From the NCBI RefSeq assembly GCF_020536995.1, contig NC_068357.1, forward strand, positions 64,209,721-64,273,720: DNA of 64,000 nucleotides, read 5' to 3'. Source of the DNA: Dreissena polymorpha (taxonomy: Eukaryota; Mollusca; Bivalvia; Myida; Dreissenidae). A program made the translations under genes and the position numbers. Positions within the stretch are counted from its first letter, which is position 1, and the number at the start of each line of letters is the position of its first letter. Below are positions 12,182-22,349 of the stretch, piece by piece. Under the pieces are notes generated by a model, which made no database searches, was not told the DNA's origin, and saw only the letters and a list, made by a program, of their open reading frames with translations.

Positions 12182-13552
12182 TATTGAGTATTATATATCA
12201 GACGTAAAATAAATACAAATTCGTTTCCTGTATTTTTTCCCTGACAGAAATAAGTCTTCTGAAATTGTGATATATCAGCTGATAATGTTCTCCTCACCGT
12301 GAAGACATTATGATCGAAATGTACACGGATATAACAAACCTGATTAATTTAATGCATTAGTTTTTTGTGGAGCGGTAAAAAATTCAACTAAGTTTGTTTA
12401 TAATGAAAGACATTATTTGACGTTACACACGCACACAAGCCCAATGATATGATATACAATAGACGTATCCAAGAAAGAGTTAAATTTAAGGAAATCAAAG
12501 CGCTGAAGGCACTGAAGCTATTCGCTATTGCAAAATCTTAGACGCAACTCAGTTTTCAAAATTATGTTATAACGTTTTGTATCGCAAGTTTGAAATGAAC
12601 ACAACCCATTCAAATGTATAAAGAGTGTGTCTTAAAGCAGTCGAGATGTGTGTGCACTGTTTATCCTCATATTTATCTTATAGATATAACTTAGACAAAA
12701 TAACAACAATATGTCTCTTTTTTCATAATTGGTTGCTGCACTGGCAACCATCTTTAGAATGTTAGTTGCCTTGCTAAGGAATAACAAGCCTATAATCATG
12801 TACATGTTTTGTTATGTGTATCTAATACTGTATCTATTTTCTTTAATTTATTCAGCAACAATTTTGCCCACATGACAGACTTTTAATGCAGCATTAAGCC
12901 CCGTTTACCCTGAAAGCAGCCAATATGTACAGATTTCAGATAAACTGGCCAATGTCGTCGCACAAGCTGTTATAAACACTAGACTGGCCAATATGTCACA
13001 CAAGCTCTTAAACCTATTTTTTACATACAGGCTGTCTGCTGCAGTTCACCAGTGAAGTATAAACAGGAAGTGGTTATCGTTCCTAGCGTAGCTAAAGCAG
13101 ACTGACTTGCAAAACTGCCTCTCTAAATAAGCTGCGAGGTAACGCTCACAACTAAAAACAATACATATATATTCAAACAAAAATACAGGTGATTGCATTT
13201 TTTTTATTCAACTTGAAAATACGACAAACAATAAAAATATGAATACCAAAATCGTGGCTGTTAAATAAAATACTACGCACATAATTGTAGAGTGCTAGCA
13301 ACTATGAGTTGATTGGTTTCACAGATTTGAATAAGCAATTACCGGTAGTTAACAGAAGCGCAATCTTTAAAATCAAAGTAAAAAGAATTGTCGATATTAT
13401 CAAATTAATGTATTCAATTACTGCCGATCGGTTTACTCAAGAGCGTATTGGAAAAGTAAACGATAAACTGCGTTCCTTCAATACCTGAATAATGGACAAT
13501 TAAATCACAGTTAATTAAGGTCCACGACACCTTTATACAATAGAGCCGGCCT

Positions 13553-13791
13553 ATGTTCAAATCGGGCTTAATGCATGTGCGTCCTAGATTAACACCTCTG
13601 TGACTGCACAGGCTTATAAGGGACGACACTTTCCACCCTGACTGAATTTCCGTTTAGAATAGTATTTCTTTAAACATAAATTTTCAAAAGCAGACAGATT
13701 CGTATCGAAGAGCCTGTGCAGATTGCACAGGCTAATCTGGAGCAATATTTAACGCACATGCCAGAGTCCGGTGTTGCAGAGCGGGTTCTAA
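13553..13791. repeat. GTCGTCCCAG MITE, diverged
   Basis: Both palindromes recognisable; the outer ends are worn. Confidence 0.65.
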
Positions 13792-14107
13792 TAATACAAC
13801 ATGTATTACATGACCATACAAGATATATGCACCTTTTTCCAAATCGTGTTTAATTTAAAGGTTTAGCAAACAGTAAAGAAATATCATTTTGTATCTAGTT
13901 ATTTATCATCGCACTTAAAAATTGTTTGTATGCATGCGTTTTATTTGGTTAATATTCCACCAGATTGTCAAAGTCACAATGTAATCTTATTGACGAATAA
14001 TGCCATGGCATTGGATATACAAAATATTTAGTGAATATGCTGTATATATACCTTCTTACAATGATCAGTGTATTGTGTTAACATAATTTTATAATTTAAA
14101 AAATGGG

Positions 14108-14345
14108 GTCGATCTGGTAAAACGGGGTTTAAAGCATGTGCGAGAAGTTTGGTCCGAGATTAGTCTGTGCAGTCCGAAACTTTCAGCCTGCACTGCATCT
14201 TCGCCAAGAAGAGACTTCCTTTAAACCGTAAATACAATACAAGCGGAATGTTTCGTCCCTGATTAGCCTGTGTGGCATGCACAGACTAATCTGAGAAATA
14301 CTTTTCCCACGTGCATGTAACTCCGATTTATCAGAAAAGAGATCA
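14108..14345. repeat. GTCGTCCCAG MITE, diverged
   Basis: Ends within 10 bp of the stop codon of the minus-strand membrane-protein gene, so it probably lies in its 3' UTR. Confidence 0.68.
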
Positions 14346-14353
14346 ACAAGATG

Positions 14354-15397
14354 CTATAAGTCATCATCCATATACTTAACAACATTGCTTGGTTCAGTCT
14401 CCACGAACACCTCTGTCTGTTCTATAACAATCGCAGGTGGTGTATAATTCATACCATGATCATGTGCACATGTAAAATTAGCGACGTCCGACTGTATCTC
14501 AGCCGGAGACAAAGGAAATTTTGAAAGTTTGCCTTTTTCCGTTAAACGTATGCCTGTTGCTTCAGATTTATCAGGAGCATTAGCAATTACATCACTGTCC
14601 GCTTCTATCGCTTTGCTACCTACGATTGTCTCTAGTCTGGCATCAGCGCTAGTTTTTCTCGCATGTTTTAAACACGTTGGGGTTTTTAGGAACGATGTTT
14701 CCTCTTCCACCGTTTCCTCGTCTATCGTCTCTTGGACGGCGGACAGGTGCCTGTCACTTCCTGTCGGCTGGTTGCTCATAAACAGGAAGGAGAAACCCAT
14801 TCTGCCGAGCGTATTGTCCGTCTGGCTAAGTTTAGGTCCCAGAAACGCAGGTGGCTGCTTCTTTGGCGTGAATAAAGAATGTCTTCTGCGTTTGGACTTC
14901 TTAACGCCTTTTTTCGCTATTGGCTCGTCAAATATCATCTCTGCAGTTCTCTTCTCTTCTTCTAACTCTCTCTCGATCTCTAGGATTCGCATCTTTTCCT
15001 CGTATCGCCTTATATCATCCGAGTACTTTTTCATGTCGTTGAGTAAGTGTGACTTATGTCCTTCAAGTTTCAGAACGCCTTCAATCTTTATATACCTCCC
15101 CACCTCTTCGTCATCGCGGTCTGTCCTTTCACGATTAGTACGCCTGATCCTGTTGAAAATTAGACAAGACACCCCAAATATCGAGTACACGATGACGGTG
15201 GCTACAATAAAGTGCATAGCCCCAGTGCCGTCATAGTGTTCTGACTTCGGCGATGACGACTCAGTCGATGACGTCATTAAACGTAAATTGACGCTATCAA
15301 TCTTCGCATACCTTTCTAATGTGCTTGTATTCACATTTACGATGTCGATGTATGAGTTATTGTTGAACCAAAACGTTTTGATTATCGGCATATCCAT
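14354..15397 (-). CDS. Single-span membrane protein with coiled coil, 347 aa, intronless, function unknown
   Basis: One uninterrupted frame beginning MDMPIIKTFWFNNNSYID. The N-terminus of about 57 residues has N-glycosylation sites (NNS, NTS). It is followed by one hydrophobic span (residues ~60-82, MHFIVATVIVYSIFGVSCLIF), a basic stop-transfer stretch (RIRRTNRERTDR), a charged heptad-like region (~105-155, RRYEEKMRILEIERELEEE), a basic patch KSKRRRH, and a conserved TDNTLGRMGFSFLFM block. The tail is acidic and Ser/Thr-rich. The likely topology is a short exterior and a long cytoplasmic part. A diverged copy lies at 16918-17913 on the same strand, and conservation of the blocks between the two supports both as real genes. 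I do not recognise the family. Lack of introns could mean an old retrocopy or a single-exon family. Confidence 0.72.
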   Translation of the reverse strand: MDMPIIKTFWFNNNSYIDIVNVNTSTLERYAKIDSVNLRLMTSSTESSSPKSEHYDGTGAMHFIVATVIVYSIFGVSCLIFNRIRRTNRERTDRDDEEVGRYIKIEGVLKLEGHKSHLLNDMKKYSDDIRRYEEKMRILEIERELEEEKRTAEMIFDEPIAKKGVKKSKRRRHSLFTPKKQPPAFLGPKLSQTDNTLGRMGFSFLFMSNQPTGSDRHLSAVQETIDEETVEEETSFLKTPTCLKHARKTSADARLETIVGSKAIEADSDVIANAPDKSEATGIRLTEKGKLSKFPLSPAEIQSDVANFTCAHDHGMNYTPPAIVIEQTEVFVETEPSNVVKYMDDDL

Positions 15398-16207
15398 TGG
15401 CTTAATAGGTCTTGTATACCATATGCGTATAAGGCCACATTGGTGATTTTAATTTTGTAAACTCGCACAAAATATAAAGATCCAAACACAATCCAGATAA
15501 CACTATTTATAAATAAGTTATATTAGTCAATGACAATGCACGTTTACATTTCACTCATACGCATTTCTTGTATCTTTTTAAAAACTATACACAATTGAAG
15601 TATTTTCATTTAATCCTCGTCATAAAAATACCAGATCGCCTTAGCGTGAAAGTATCTCTAAAACTGGTAAATCAGTCGATCCGACATAGGTAAATAATTA
15701 TAGGCAATCAAATATAAGTATTTTTGGTGGTTTGCTTTCGGATATACGTCTGCATATCCAAATGCTAAAGAAACCTCCCATAAAGGTTTCCTTCATTGTA
15801 CTTGTGTTGAGCATTGTTGCGAAACCTGATCTGACTTTACCTGAATGATTTCTTTCAATTCAACTACTGATTGTTACTTTATACTTTGTACACATTTTTC
15901 CCAATTGATAGCGCTCAATATCGTTTTGATCAACGTTTCATAGATCAGTGCGTTTGTGATATCTAATAATGGCATATAAAACGCCGAATCGTCAACCATA
16001 TTAATTTTTGCCCGATGGTAATGCATTGGCCGTTTGAAGACAGCGGCTTTAATCAGTTGTGGTTATGCTTAATGTCGTGTTGAATGTAGTGTCAAGTGTA
16101 ACGGCGGCAATTGATCAAAGACTACCAGATGTTAATCGGACTTGTTCACACATAGTTTGCATTTTATAAAGATTATCATTAAATGCCTAAACTTGATAGA
16201 TTTGAGT

Positions 16208-16433
16208 CTGGCTCTGGGAAAACGGGGCTTAATCCATGTGCGTAAAGTGTCGTCCCAGATTAGCCTGTGCAGTCCGCACAGGCTATTCAGGGACGACACT
16301 TTCCGTTTTTATTATGTTTCGTTCAATAAAGTATCTTTTAAGCAAAAAATGTGTTAATGTGGAAAGTGTCGTCCCTAATTAGCCTGTGCGGACTGTACAG
16401 GCTAATCTGGGACGACACTTTATCATAAGCCAA
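16208..16433. mobile_element. GTCGTCCCAG MITE, right end truncated
   Basis: Both palindromes present; the last ~30 bp of the right inverted repeat are missing. Lies between the two membrane-protein paralogues. Confidence 0.85.
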
Positions 16434-16917
16434 TTTAAACAATAATATAATATTAACAATATAAATGCGAACAATGTATAATATAAAGTGAACATTTTAC
16501 CACACAAATATCTGCACATGCATTCCGAACATCAACCTAGGACTGTCATGCCAAAATGTTGAGATATTACATGTTGCAATGTTCGACTTGTGATGCTGTT
16601 TAACAAACCGTGAACGAATATCTGCTTAAGCTGACTTAAATATCCAACTTCATCATCTTATTTTTGGTTGTGTTTATTGTTTTAACATATTTCTGATGAA
16701 AAAGAACGAGTATAAAAAGGCCTGATTATACAAACTGGTTTTACAGGCTGATAAGTACACTTTATTTGTGAAAATATCGATCGTACAATTCTCTGCGTAT
16801 TTTTTCATAGAATCAAAATACATACTGAAAACATAAACATGTGAAGGGAATGTAATGTTCTAAAGAACAGATTAAAGCGAAAATTCAAAGTGTCATATGT
16901 CAGCATTACCGCATGTG

Positions 16918-17913
16918 TTAAACAACGGCTAACTCCGCATGTTCAATAACATTTACAGTCGATGTATTGTCAACGATATAATAGCAGAGAGTCGCTGTAT
17001 TTTTAGCGATGTCAGACTGTATAATACCCGGAACAGAGTGAATTTCAAGATCTTCGCCTTCATCACTTAAACGTTCTTCGGTTGCATCAGATGGTTCCAC
17101 AATATTGACAGGTGTTTCTTTATTTGCTCCAGTCGCTTTGTTACCTATGATTGTCTCCAGTCTACCATCAGCGCTAGTTTTTCTCACATGTTTAAATAAA
17201 CTTGGTGTTTTCAAAAACGCTGTTTCCTCTTCCGCTGTGTCATCTTCTGTTGTCTCTTGAAACGCGGACAGCTGTCTGTCACTTCCGGTCATAAACAGGA
17301 AGGAGAAGCCCATTTTGCCGAGCGTGTTGTCCGTCATACTGAGTTGGCATCCCGGTATTGATGTTTGCTTCTTCTTTTGAAGGTACAACGTCTGTCTCTT
17401 GCGTTTTGAAGTATTGCCCAACTTATTCACGATCTGCTCTTCGAATATCACCTGTTCTGTTCTTCTCCGTTCTTCTTCTAACTCTTTCTCGATCTCATTT
17501 ATTCTCATCTTTTTCTCGTACCGTCTTATAGCATCCGTGTAATTCTTCATTTCATTAAGCAATTTACACTTGTGCCCTTCTAGTTTTAGGCGACGTTCTT
17601 TCTTCAAATACCGGCCGACCTCTTCATCAACGTTGCTCGGTTTAGAGCGATCTGTTCGCCTGAACTTACTGAACACTGTGCATAGCAATCCAAAACTCGA
17701 GAACACGATAACGGTGGTCACAATAAAATACATGGCCCCAGTACCGTCATATTTGGCTGACTTCGGCGTCGACATCTCTACTGATGACGTGATAGGCGGT
17801 AACGCGACGCTGTCAACTTTCACATACCTTTGTAATGTGCTGGTATTTACGTTCACTAAGTCGATGTATGAGTTGTTGTTGAAAGAAAACGTTTTAAGTA
17901 TTGACATATCCAT
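16918..17913 (-). CDS. Paralogue of the 14354-15397 membrane protein, 331 aa
   Basis: The open frame extends upstream to 17991, but the start at 17913 (MDMSILKTFSFNNNSYID) is preferred because it aligns with the start of the neighbouring paralogue. Same order of parts: glycosylatable N-terminus, one membrane span (MYFIVTTVIVFSSFGLLCTVF), basic flank, heptad-rich region (RRYEKKMRINEIEKELEEE), basic KRKRQTL patch, TDNTLGKMGFSFLFM block, then SADGRLETIIGNKA and an acidic tail. The extracellular and cytoplasmic linkers differ much more than the span, coiled coil and FSFLFM block, which suggests an old tandem duplication under constraint. It has no intron in the coding part. Function unknown. Confidence 0.72.
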   Translation of the reverse strand: MDMSILKTFSFNNNSYIDLVNVNTSTLQRYVKVDSVALPPITSSVEMSTPKSAKYDGTGAMYFIVTTVIVFSSFGLLCTVFSKFRRTDRSKPSNVDEEVGRYLKKERRLKLEGHKCKLLNEMKNYTDAIRRYEKKMRINEIEKELEEERRRTEQVIFEEQIVNKLGNTSKRKRQTLYLQKKKQTSIPGCQLSMTDNTLGKMGFSFLFMTGSDRQLSAFQETTEDDTAEEETAFLKTPSLFKHVRKTSADGRLETIIGNKATGANKETPVNIVEPSDATEERLSDEGEDLEIHSVPGIIQSDIAKNTATLCYYIVDNTSTVNVIEHAELAVV

Positions 17914-17991
17914 CGGCTGATAATGTTGTATTCCACATACATAGCATAACACACTTTTTTTATCGCAAACAGACGAGCCAAAATAGATCAA

Positions 17992-19500
17992 TTTCTTTAA
18001 AAAAAATCAAGCATACATATTCGGAAGATTTAGTTACGGACATAAATCTACAACTCTGAGCCTACCATAAATTCATTCAATAATAGCTGATTTTTTATGA
18101 TTATCGCGAAACCTGACAGAATTATATTTGAGCGATTCTCCGCACTAATCCTGATCTCCGCCACTCTGAAAACCCATCACAAATTACTCGTAGTTTTAGG
18201 CTGAGAACTTTTCAATTCATAAAATATAGTTTCCCTTCTGGCAAAGACTAACTTAAATCCAATAGTGTATGTCTATTAACCTAATCCCAACTCGGCCCTC
18301 AGCTTACGCTTGCGATTAAATTCATTACACAGCTGCGACCACCGATAGAAGATGCTTTATTAACCGTATAAGAAAACACATAAGGCGACCTAATTAATGG
18401 ATATGAAACAATATTGTTGTTATAAGGCATAACATAGTTACTTTATATACGGTCCTTTCGGCCAAACACGTTCTGGTCTTTTAGCAACATAATTATATAG
18501 TATTTCAGCAAAATTATTATCAGCCGAATTATATATTTTTTAATAAGGCGATATATCTTATAACAATTCGAATCATATAACTGTTTCGTAATATAAATAA
18601 ATCTAGCTGTTAAATACGCGCATATACATGCGTCTGAATGTTCATCTGAAAAGTTGGAATCTATCTTGTGTTTAACCTATTTATGCCTAGTATACTCTCC
18701 CATCCTTCTAAATTGGATCAATTTATTTCCAAAATTTAATAGGGATGTTTGGTATATTTATTTCTATATTTACAATATTTTTTTCAGAAATTCCTTTAAG
18801 CAAACAGCGCAGACCCTGATGAGACGCCGCATCATGCGGCGTCTCATCTGGGTCTACGCTGTTTTCCAAGGCCTTTTTTTCTAGACACTCGGCATAAATG
18901 GGTTAAAATATACATTTAACGAAGACACTTCGTTTGAGTACATAAGGTCTTCCAAACGATTAACATTCTAAGCTGCATACATGGTAATTAACTTAAGGCG
19001 TTTTTTGTTATTCATGTCTCTTTCTGTTACCATGTAGTTTGCACGAGTAGATAAATACGCTGACATTTCTTAGGAGCGTGGATCTAACCGCCAATAAATG
19101 CACTAAGCAACGGCGACATAATTCTATCTTCCAAGTTTTACAACATCATCTCGTGGCCACGGCATTGCCCCTACGTTTGAAAGTGTTATCCAAAAGTCAC
19201 GTATGAACTTCAATGAAGCCGCTAAAACGTGCGGAAAAGAGTACAAATGTATGCTGTTTAAATATCAAATAACCATCTAAATTCCCCACGCACCGTCTGG
19301 GCATCTACCCAGTTTTCTTTTTAAGTGACCCGCACACCCCTTCTCGCTGTTCCTGCAAGTGCGATTAGGTTGAATCACACCATTTCAAAACAAGTTCGCA
19401 CATTAGTACGTATCAATTACGGGTATTACCCCATCTCGTGTGACATTGTTTTTTCACGGCGCATGGAGTTTGAGACAAGTTGTACAGTTGCCGTTTTTTA
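17992..19500. other. Intergenic: no gene seen
   Basis: Only the third-family MITE at 18670-18906 stands out. Confidence 0.65.
18670..18906. mobile_element. Third MITE family, opposite orientation
   Basis: Same ends and hairpin, reversed (GCGTCTCATCTGGGTCTACG). Confidence 0.85.
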
Positions 19501-20017
19501 ATATTACTATCCTCACTTTTATGGGCGCCGTGTGGATGTCCACAAGCGATTTGCATCAGTGCAGAAGTTGGGAACAGTACTGCATTGTTTTCAAGTGCTG
19601 GTAGAATGAATAGTCGCTATGGAATGTAACAACAGTCTTCGTCCGGTTATTTACTTGCACATTAAAACAATGAGAGTTTTACTATAAATAAACTAGCGCT
19701 GCATAAAGACGAACTATTACCTCACAGGATTTCAACAACTTACATTTGCGCACATGTTTGGTATGTAACATTTGTTTTAATTCGCGATTTAAACACATAA
19801 ATAAGATTATTAAATAGTGCAACACATGTATATCGTGTTTGACTTTACTTGCTTCAGCGTAAAATTAATTTTACGCAATAATATTTTAAACCGTCGATAC
19901 TATTTCTTCTCTTAATCAAAGAGTATATGATATCAAATATTTGAAGGTTATTTAGACTTATAGGGTGTCCAATGAGAAATGAAGACAACGCAGTGAAGAA
20001 TATGTTGACATGTCATC

Positions 20018-20099
20018 TCAGAATTTAGTTTTCACAGGCCAATCTGGAACGACACTTTACGCACATGTATCCAGCCCAGTTTTCCCTTAACGCGGCTCT
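20018..20099. repeat. GTCGTCCCAG MITE, right-end fragment
   Basis: Terminus only; duplicated at ~60290-60368. Confidence 0.6.
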
Positions 20100-20903
20100 A
20101 GTATGGATTTACGTACATTCGTCCCGTAAATTGAAAATAGCATCATTATCGCTTTATACTAAGTTATGTCTTACATTTCGTCCTGATTAAAATTGGTATC
20201 AATTTTTGATGTTAAGGAGTGAATGATGCTATAAATGACTTTATCTATTAAAACGTATAAAACACAGCAATACTAGAAATTCGGATTATCCAAGGAATGA
20301 CTCGCGACACGCATTGCATATTTACAGTTTCATGTGAGGCAAAAAACTTAATCGTTTCGACTGTTAGCGCCAAATGATGTAGGCCAGGGTATTTATGTCG
20401 GCCTAACCTTTTTATTATTAGTCGTTATTTACTATACAGAGGTTATTTCCCACTGGTATTCACTGAGAGAAATCTACCAGATCCTGCTTTAGCATTGTTT
20501 CTTAAAACATAATAGTGTATTTTGCAAATAAGATTCAAACAAGCAAGAATGCTTAAAAATCAACATTGATAACCAAAGCAAAGTTGGGTCATTTGGGTAA
20601 GAGGAAACAACTTTTTAAGGTCTGACTTATTTATTTCGTGTTATTTTTTTTAAGAAGTGTCTTATAATAGCTGTTATTATTATACAATTAATAATGCTTG
20701 TTGTACAAGTATTAAGATGTCTTTCGCGAGACTGACGATACTGTTAATGACAATAAAGATACAAGCCTCGCGCTGGGAAAAAACGGGGTTTATTCATGTG
20801 CGTAAAGTGTCGTCCCAGATTAGCTTGTTCAGTTCGCACAGGCTATTCTGGGACGACACTTTCCGCATAAACGGGATTTTCGCTAAGAAGAGAATTCTTT
20901 TAA

Positions 20904-21667
20904 TGGGACCGTTTCCCAGATTTTGGCATAAATTGAAGTTTGTCATTAAATGCTTTAAATTGATATTTAAATTTTAGAAATAAATAGCTCCAGTAAAAAA
21001 CAAGAATCGTACCACTGACCCTTGGAGTAAAAGTTGAGCACTTAAACCACTAGGCCATCCGTGCTTTAGTACGGACGGGGGTACGTTATACTTTATATAA
21101 ACAATATCCACGTCATTTCACACAATATAACGATATCAACATAACTCTCCAAATTATTCAATCGTATCGCGTTTGTAACACTTGATAATTTTCAGATTTT
21201 TAAATCGTCGACAGATGCATTTAATGGATATTTTAGAGCATAATAAAAGTTCAGTATTACTTTTTCCCGCGAAATATAATAATTAACCGATCGCCTTGGC
21301 CTAGTGGATAAGGCGTCCGCCTAGGGATCGGGAGGTCGAAGGTTCGAGCTCCATGGGGAGCGTTTGTCGAAGGATGGATGTTTGTCATGGGACTTGTTCC
21401 GATTAGGCCGGCTCGTGAGCCGCGAGCGTTAAAAAAATGAATGGTTACCGACTTCTTTCCTCCTGGCGCCTGGCATAGTGATAGGAGTTGGGAGGTACAT
21501 GGTATACACGCAAAAAGTGTCTCATAAGCCAAAGTTGGCTGACCCTTTCAATAGGGGTGACACTATAATAAAAAAGACCTTTACCTTTACCTTTTACAAC
21601 GAAAATTTGCTAATCTGAAACAATTTATTTTCAATTGTATCAATTTATCAAACGTGAAAAGGTCCCT
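20904..21667 (-). mobile_element. TTAA-flanked tRNA-carrying MITE, with a nested SINE
   Basis: Flanked by TTAA at 20900-20903 and 21668-21671, with inverted ends GGGACC.../...GGTCCC. The tRNA-like module (minus strand, ~21000-21066) reads GATGGCCTAGTGGTTTAAG with a degenerate B box GGTACGATTC. A tRNA-derived SINE sits inside it at ~21284-21597. The element itself interrupts a GTCGTCCCAG MITE (20765-20903 plus ~21668-21740). Confidence 0.78.
21284..21597 (+). mobile_element. tRNA-derived SINE (Arg-like head, CTTTAC tail)
   Basis: The head has GGCCTAGTGGATAAGGCGTC (A box, Arg-like) and GGTTCGAGCTCC (B box). A body of about 230 bp follows, ending in the short repeat CTTTACCTTTACC. Standard layout of a pol III-driven SINE; copy 2 is at 61572-61883. 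No clear target-site duplication was found. Confidence 0.75.
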
Positions 21668-22147
21668 TTAAACATAGAATTCCATAAAGCGGAAAGTGGC
21701 GTACACGTTAAGCCTGAGCGGACTAAACAGGCCATTATTTTAAATACCGCCGATGAAAACGAAAATGTTAAAAATGAGATCTATGGTAAGCAGCATGGTC
21801 GTATTTGTCACTAAGTTAGGAATATAATCAGCCCGCGCCAGGGAGCGAATGTCGGCTAGAAGTGTAGAAATTGCTTCCTCGTACCTTACTTGTCACTGAC
21901 ACCTGGTCAGATCAGTTTGGAATAGACTAGAGAGTCTAGTGTTACAGAATATTAAAAAAGGAATTTTAGACTGCGATTTTGTGTGCATATCCAGACAATC
22001 TTAACGTGTCAAAACGCAAGAATGACAACTGTTGGTTTAAAAAAAAAACTTATTGGGTGTTTTGTTTGCTCGTACCATATTTTTTCAAATGCAGTTGCTT
22101 GTCTCCTTTAGCAGTATCATTATGCAGCGTTATTGCATCCATAGTAC

Positions 22148-22312
22148 ACACAGACTTATCTGGAACGACTCTGTTCGTATTAACTGAATGTTTGCTTCGA
22201 AAAGATGTCTTTAAAACGAAAAATATCACAATAGCTGAAAGTGACAACCCTCATTAGTCTAAAACAACACTTTACGCACATGCATTAAGCACCATTTTCC
22301 ATAACGAGGCTA
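22148..22312. repeat. GTCGTCCCAG MITE remnant upstream of the MEGF-like gene
   Basis: Worn copy ending CACATGCATTAAGCACC, under 50 bp upstream of the start codon. The same copy precedes the second receptor gene, at ~62940-63105. Confidence 0.55.
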
Positions 22313-22349
22313 AAATGTGCATGCGTATACATGTAGTTTAAAAGTAAAT

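Larger units (their letters stand above)
9010..14107. other. Intergenic: no gene seen
   Basis: AT-rich DNA with the MITE copies and the 19-bp minisatellite listed separately. No frame over ~105 codons, and none with a recognisable motif. Confidence 0.7.
20765..21740. repeat. GTCGTCCCAG MITE split by a TTAA element
   Basis: Left half 20765-20903, right half ~21668-21740, separated by the TTAA element. In copy 2 the right half is split again by a second TTAA element. Confidence 0.75.
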
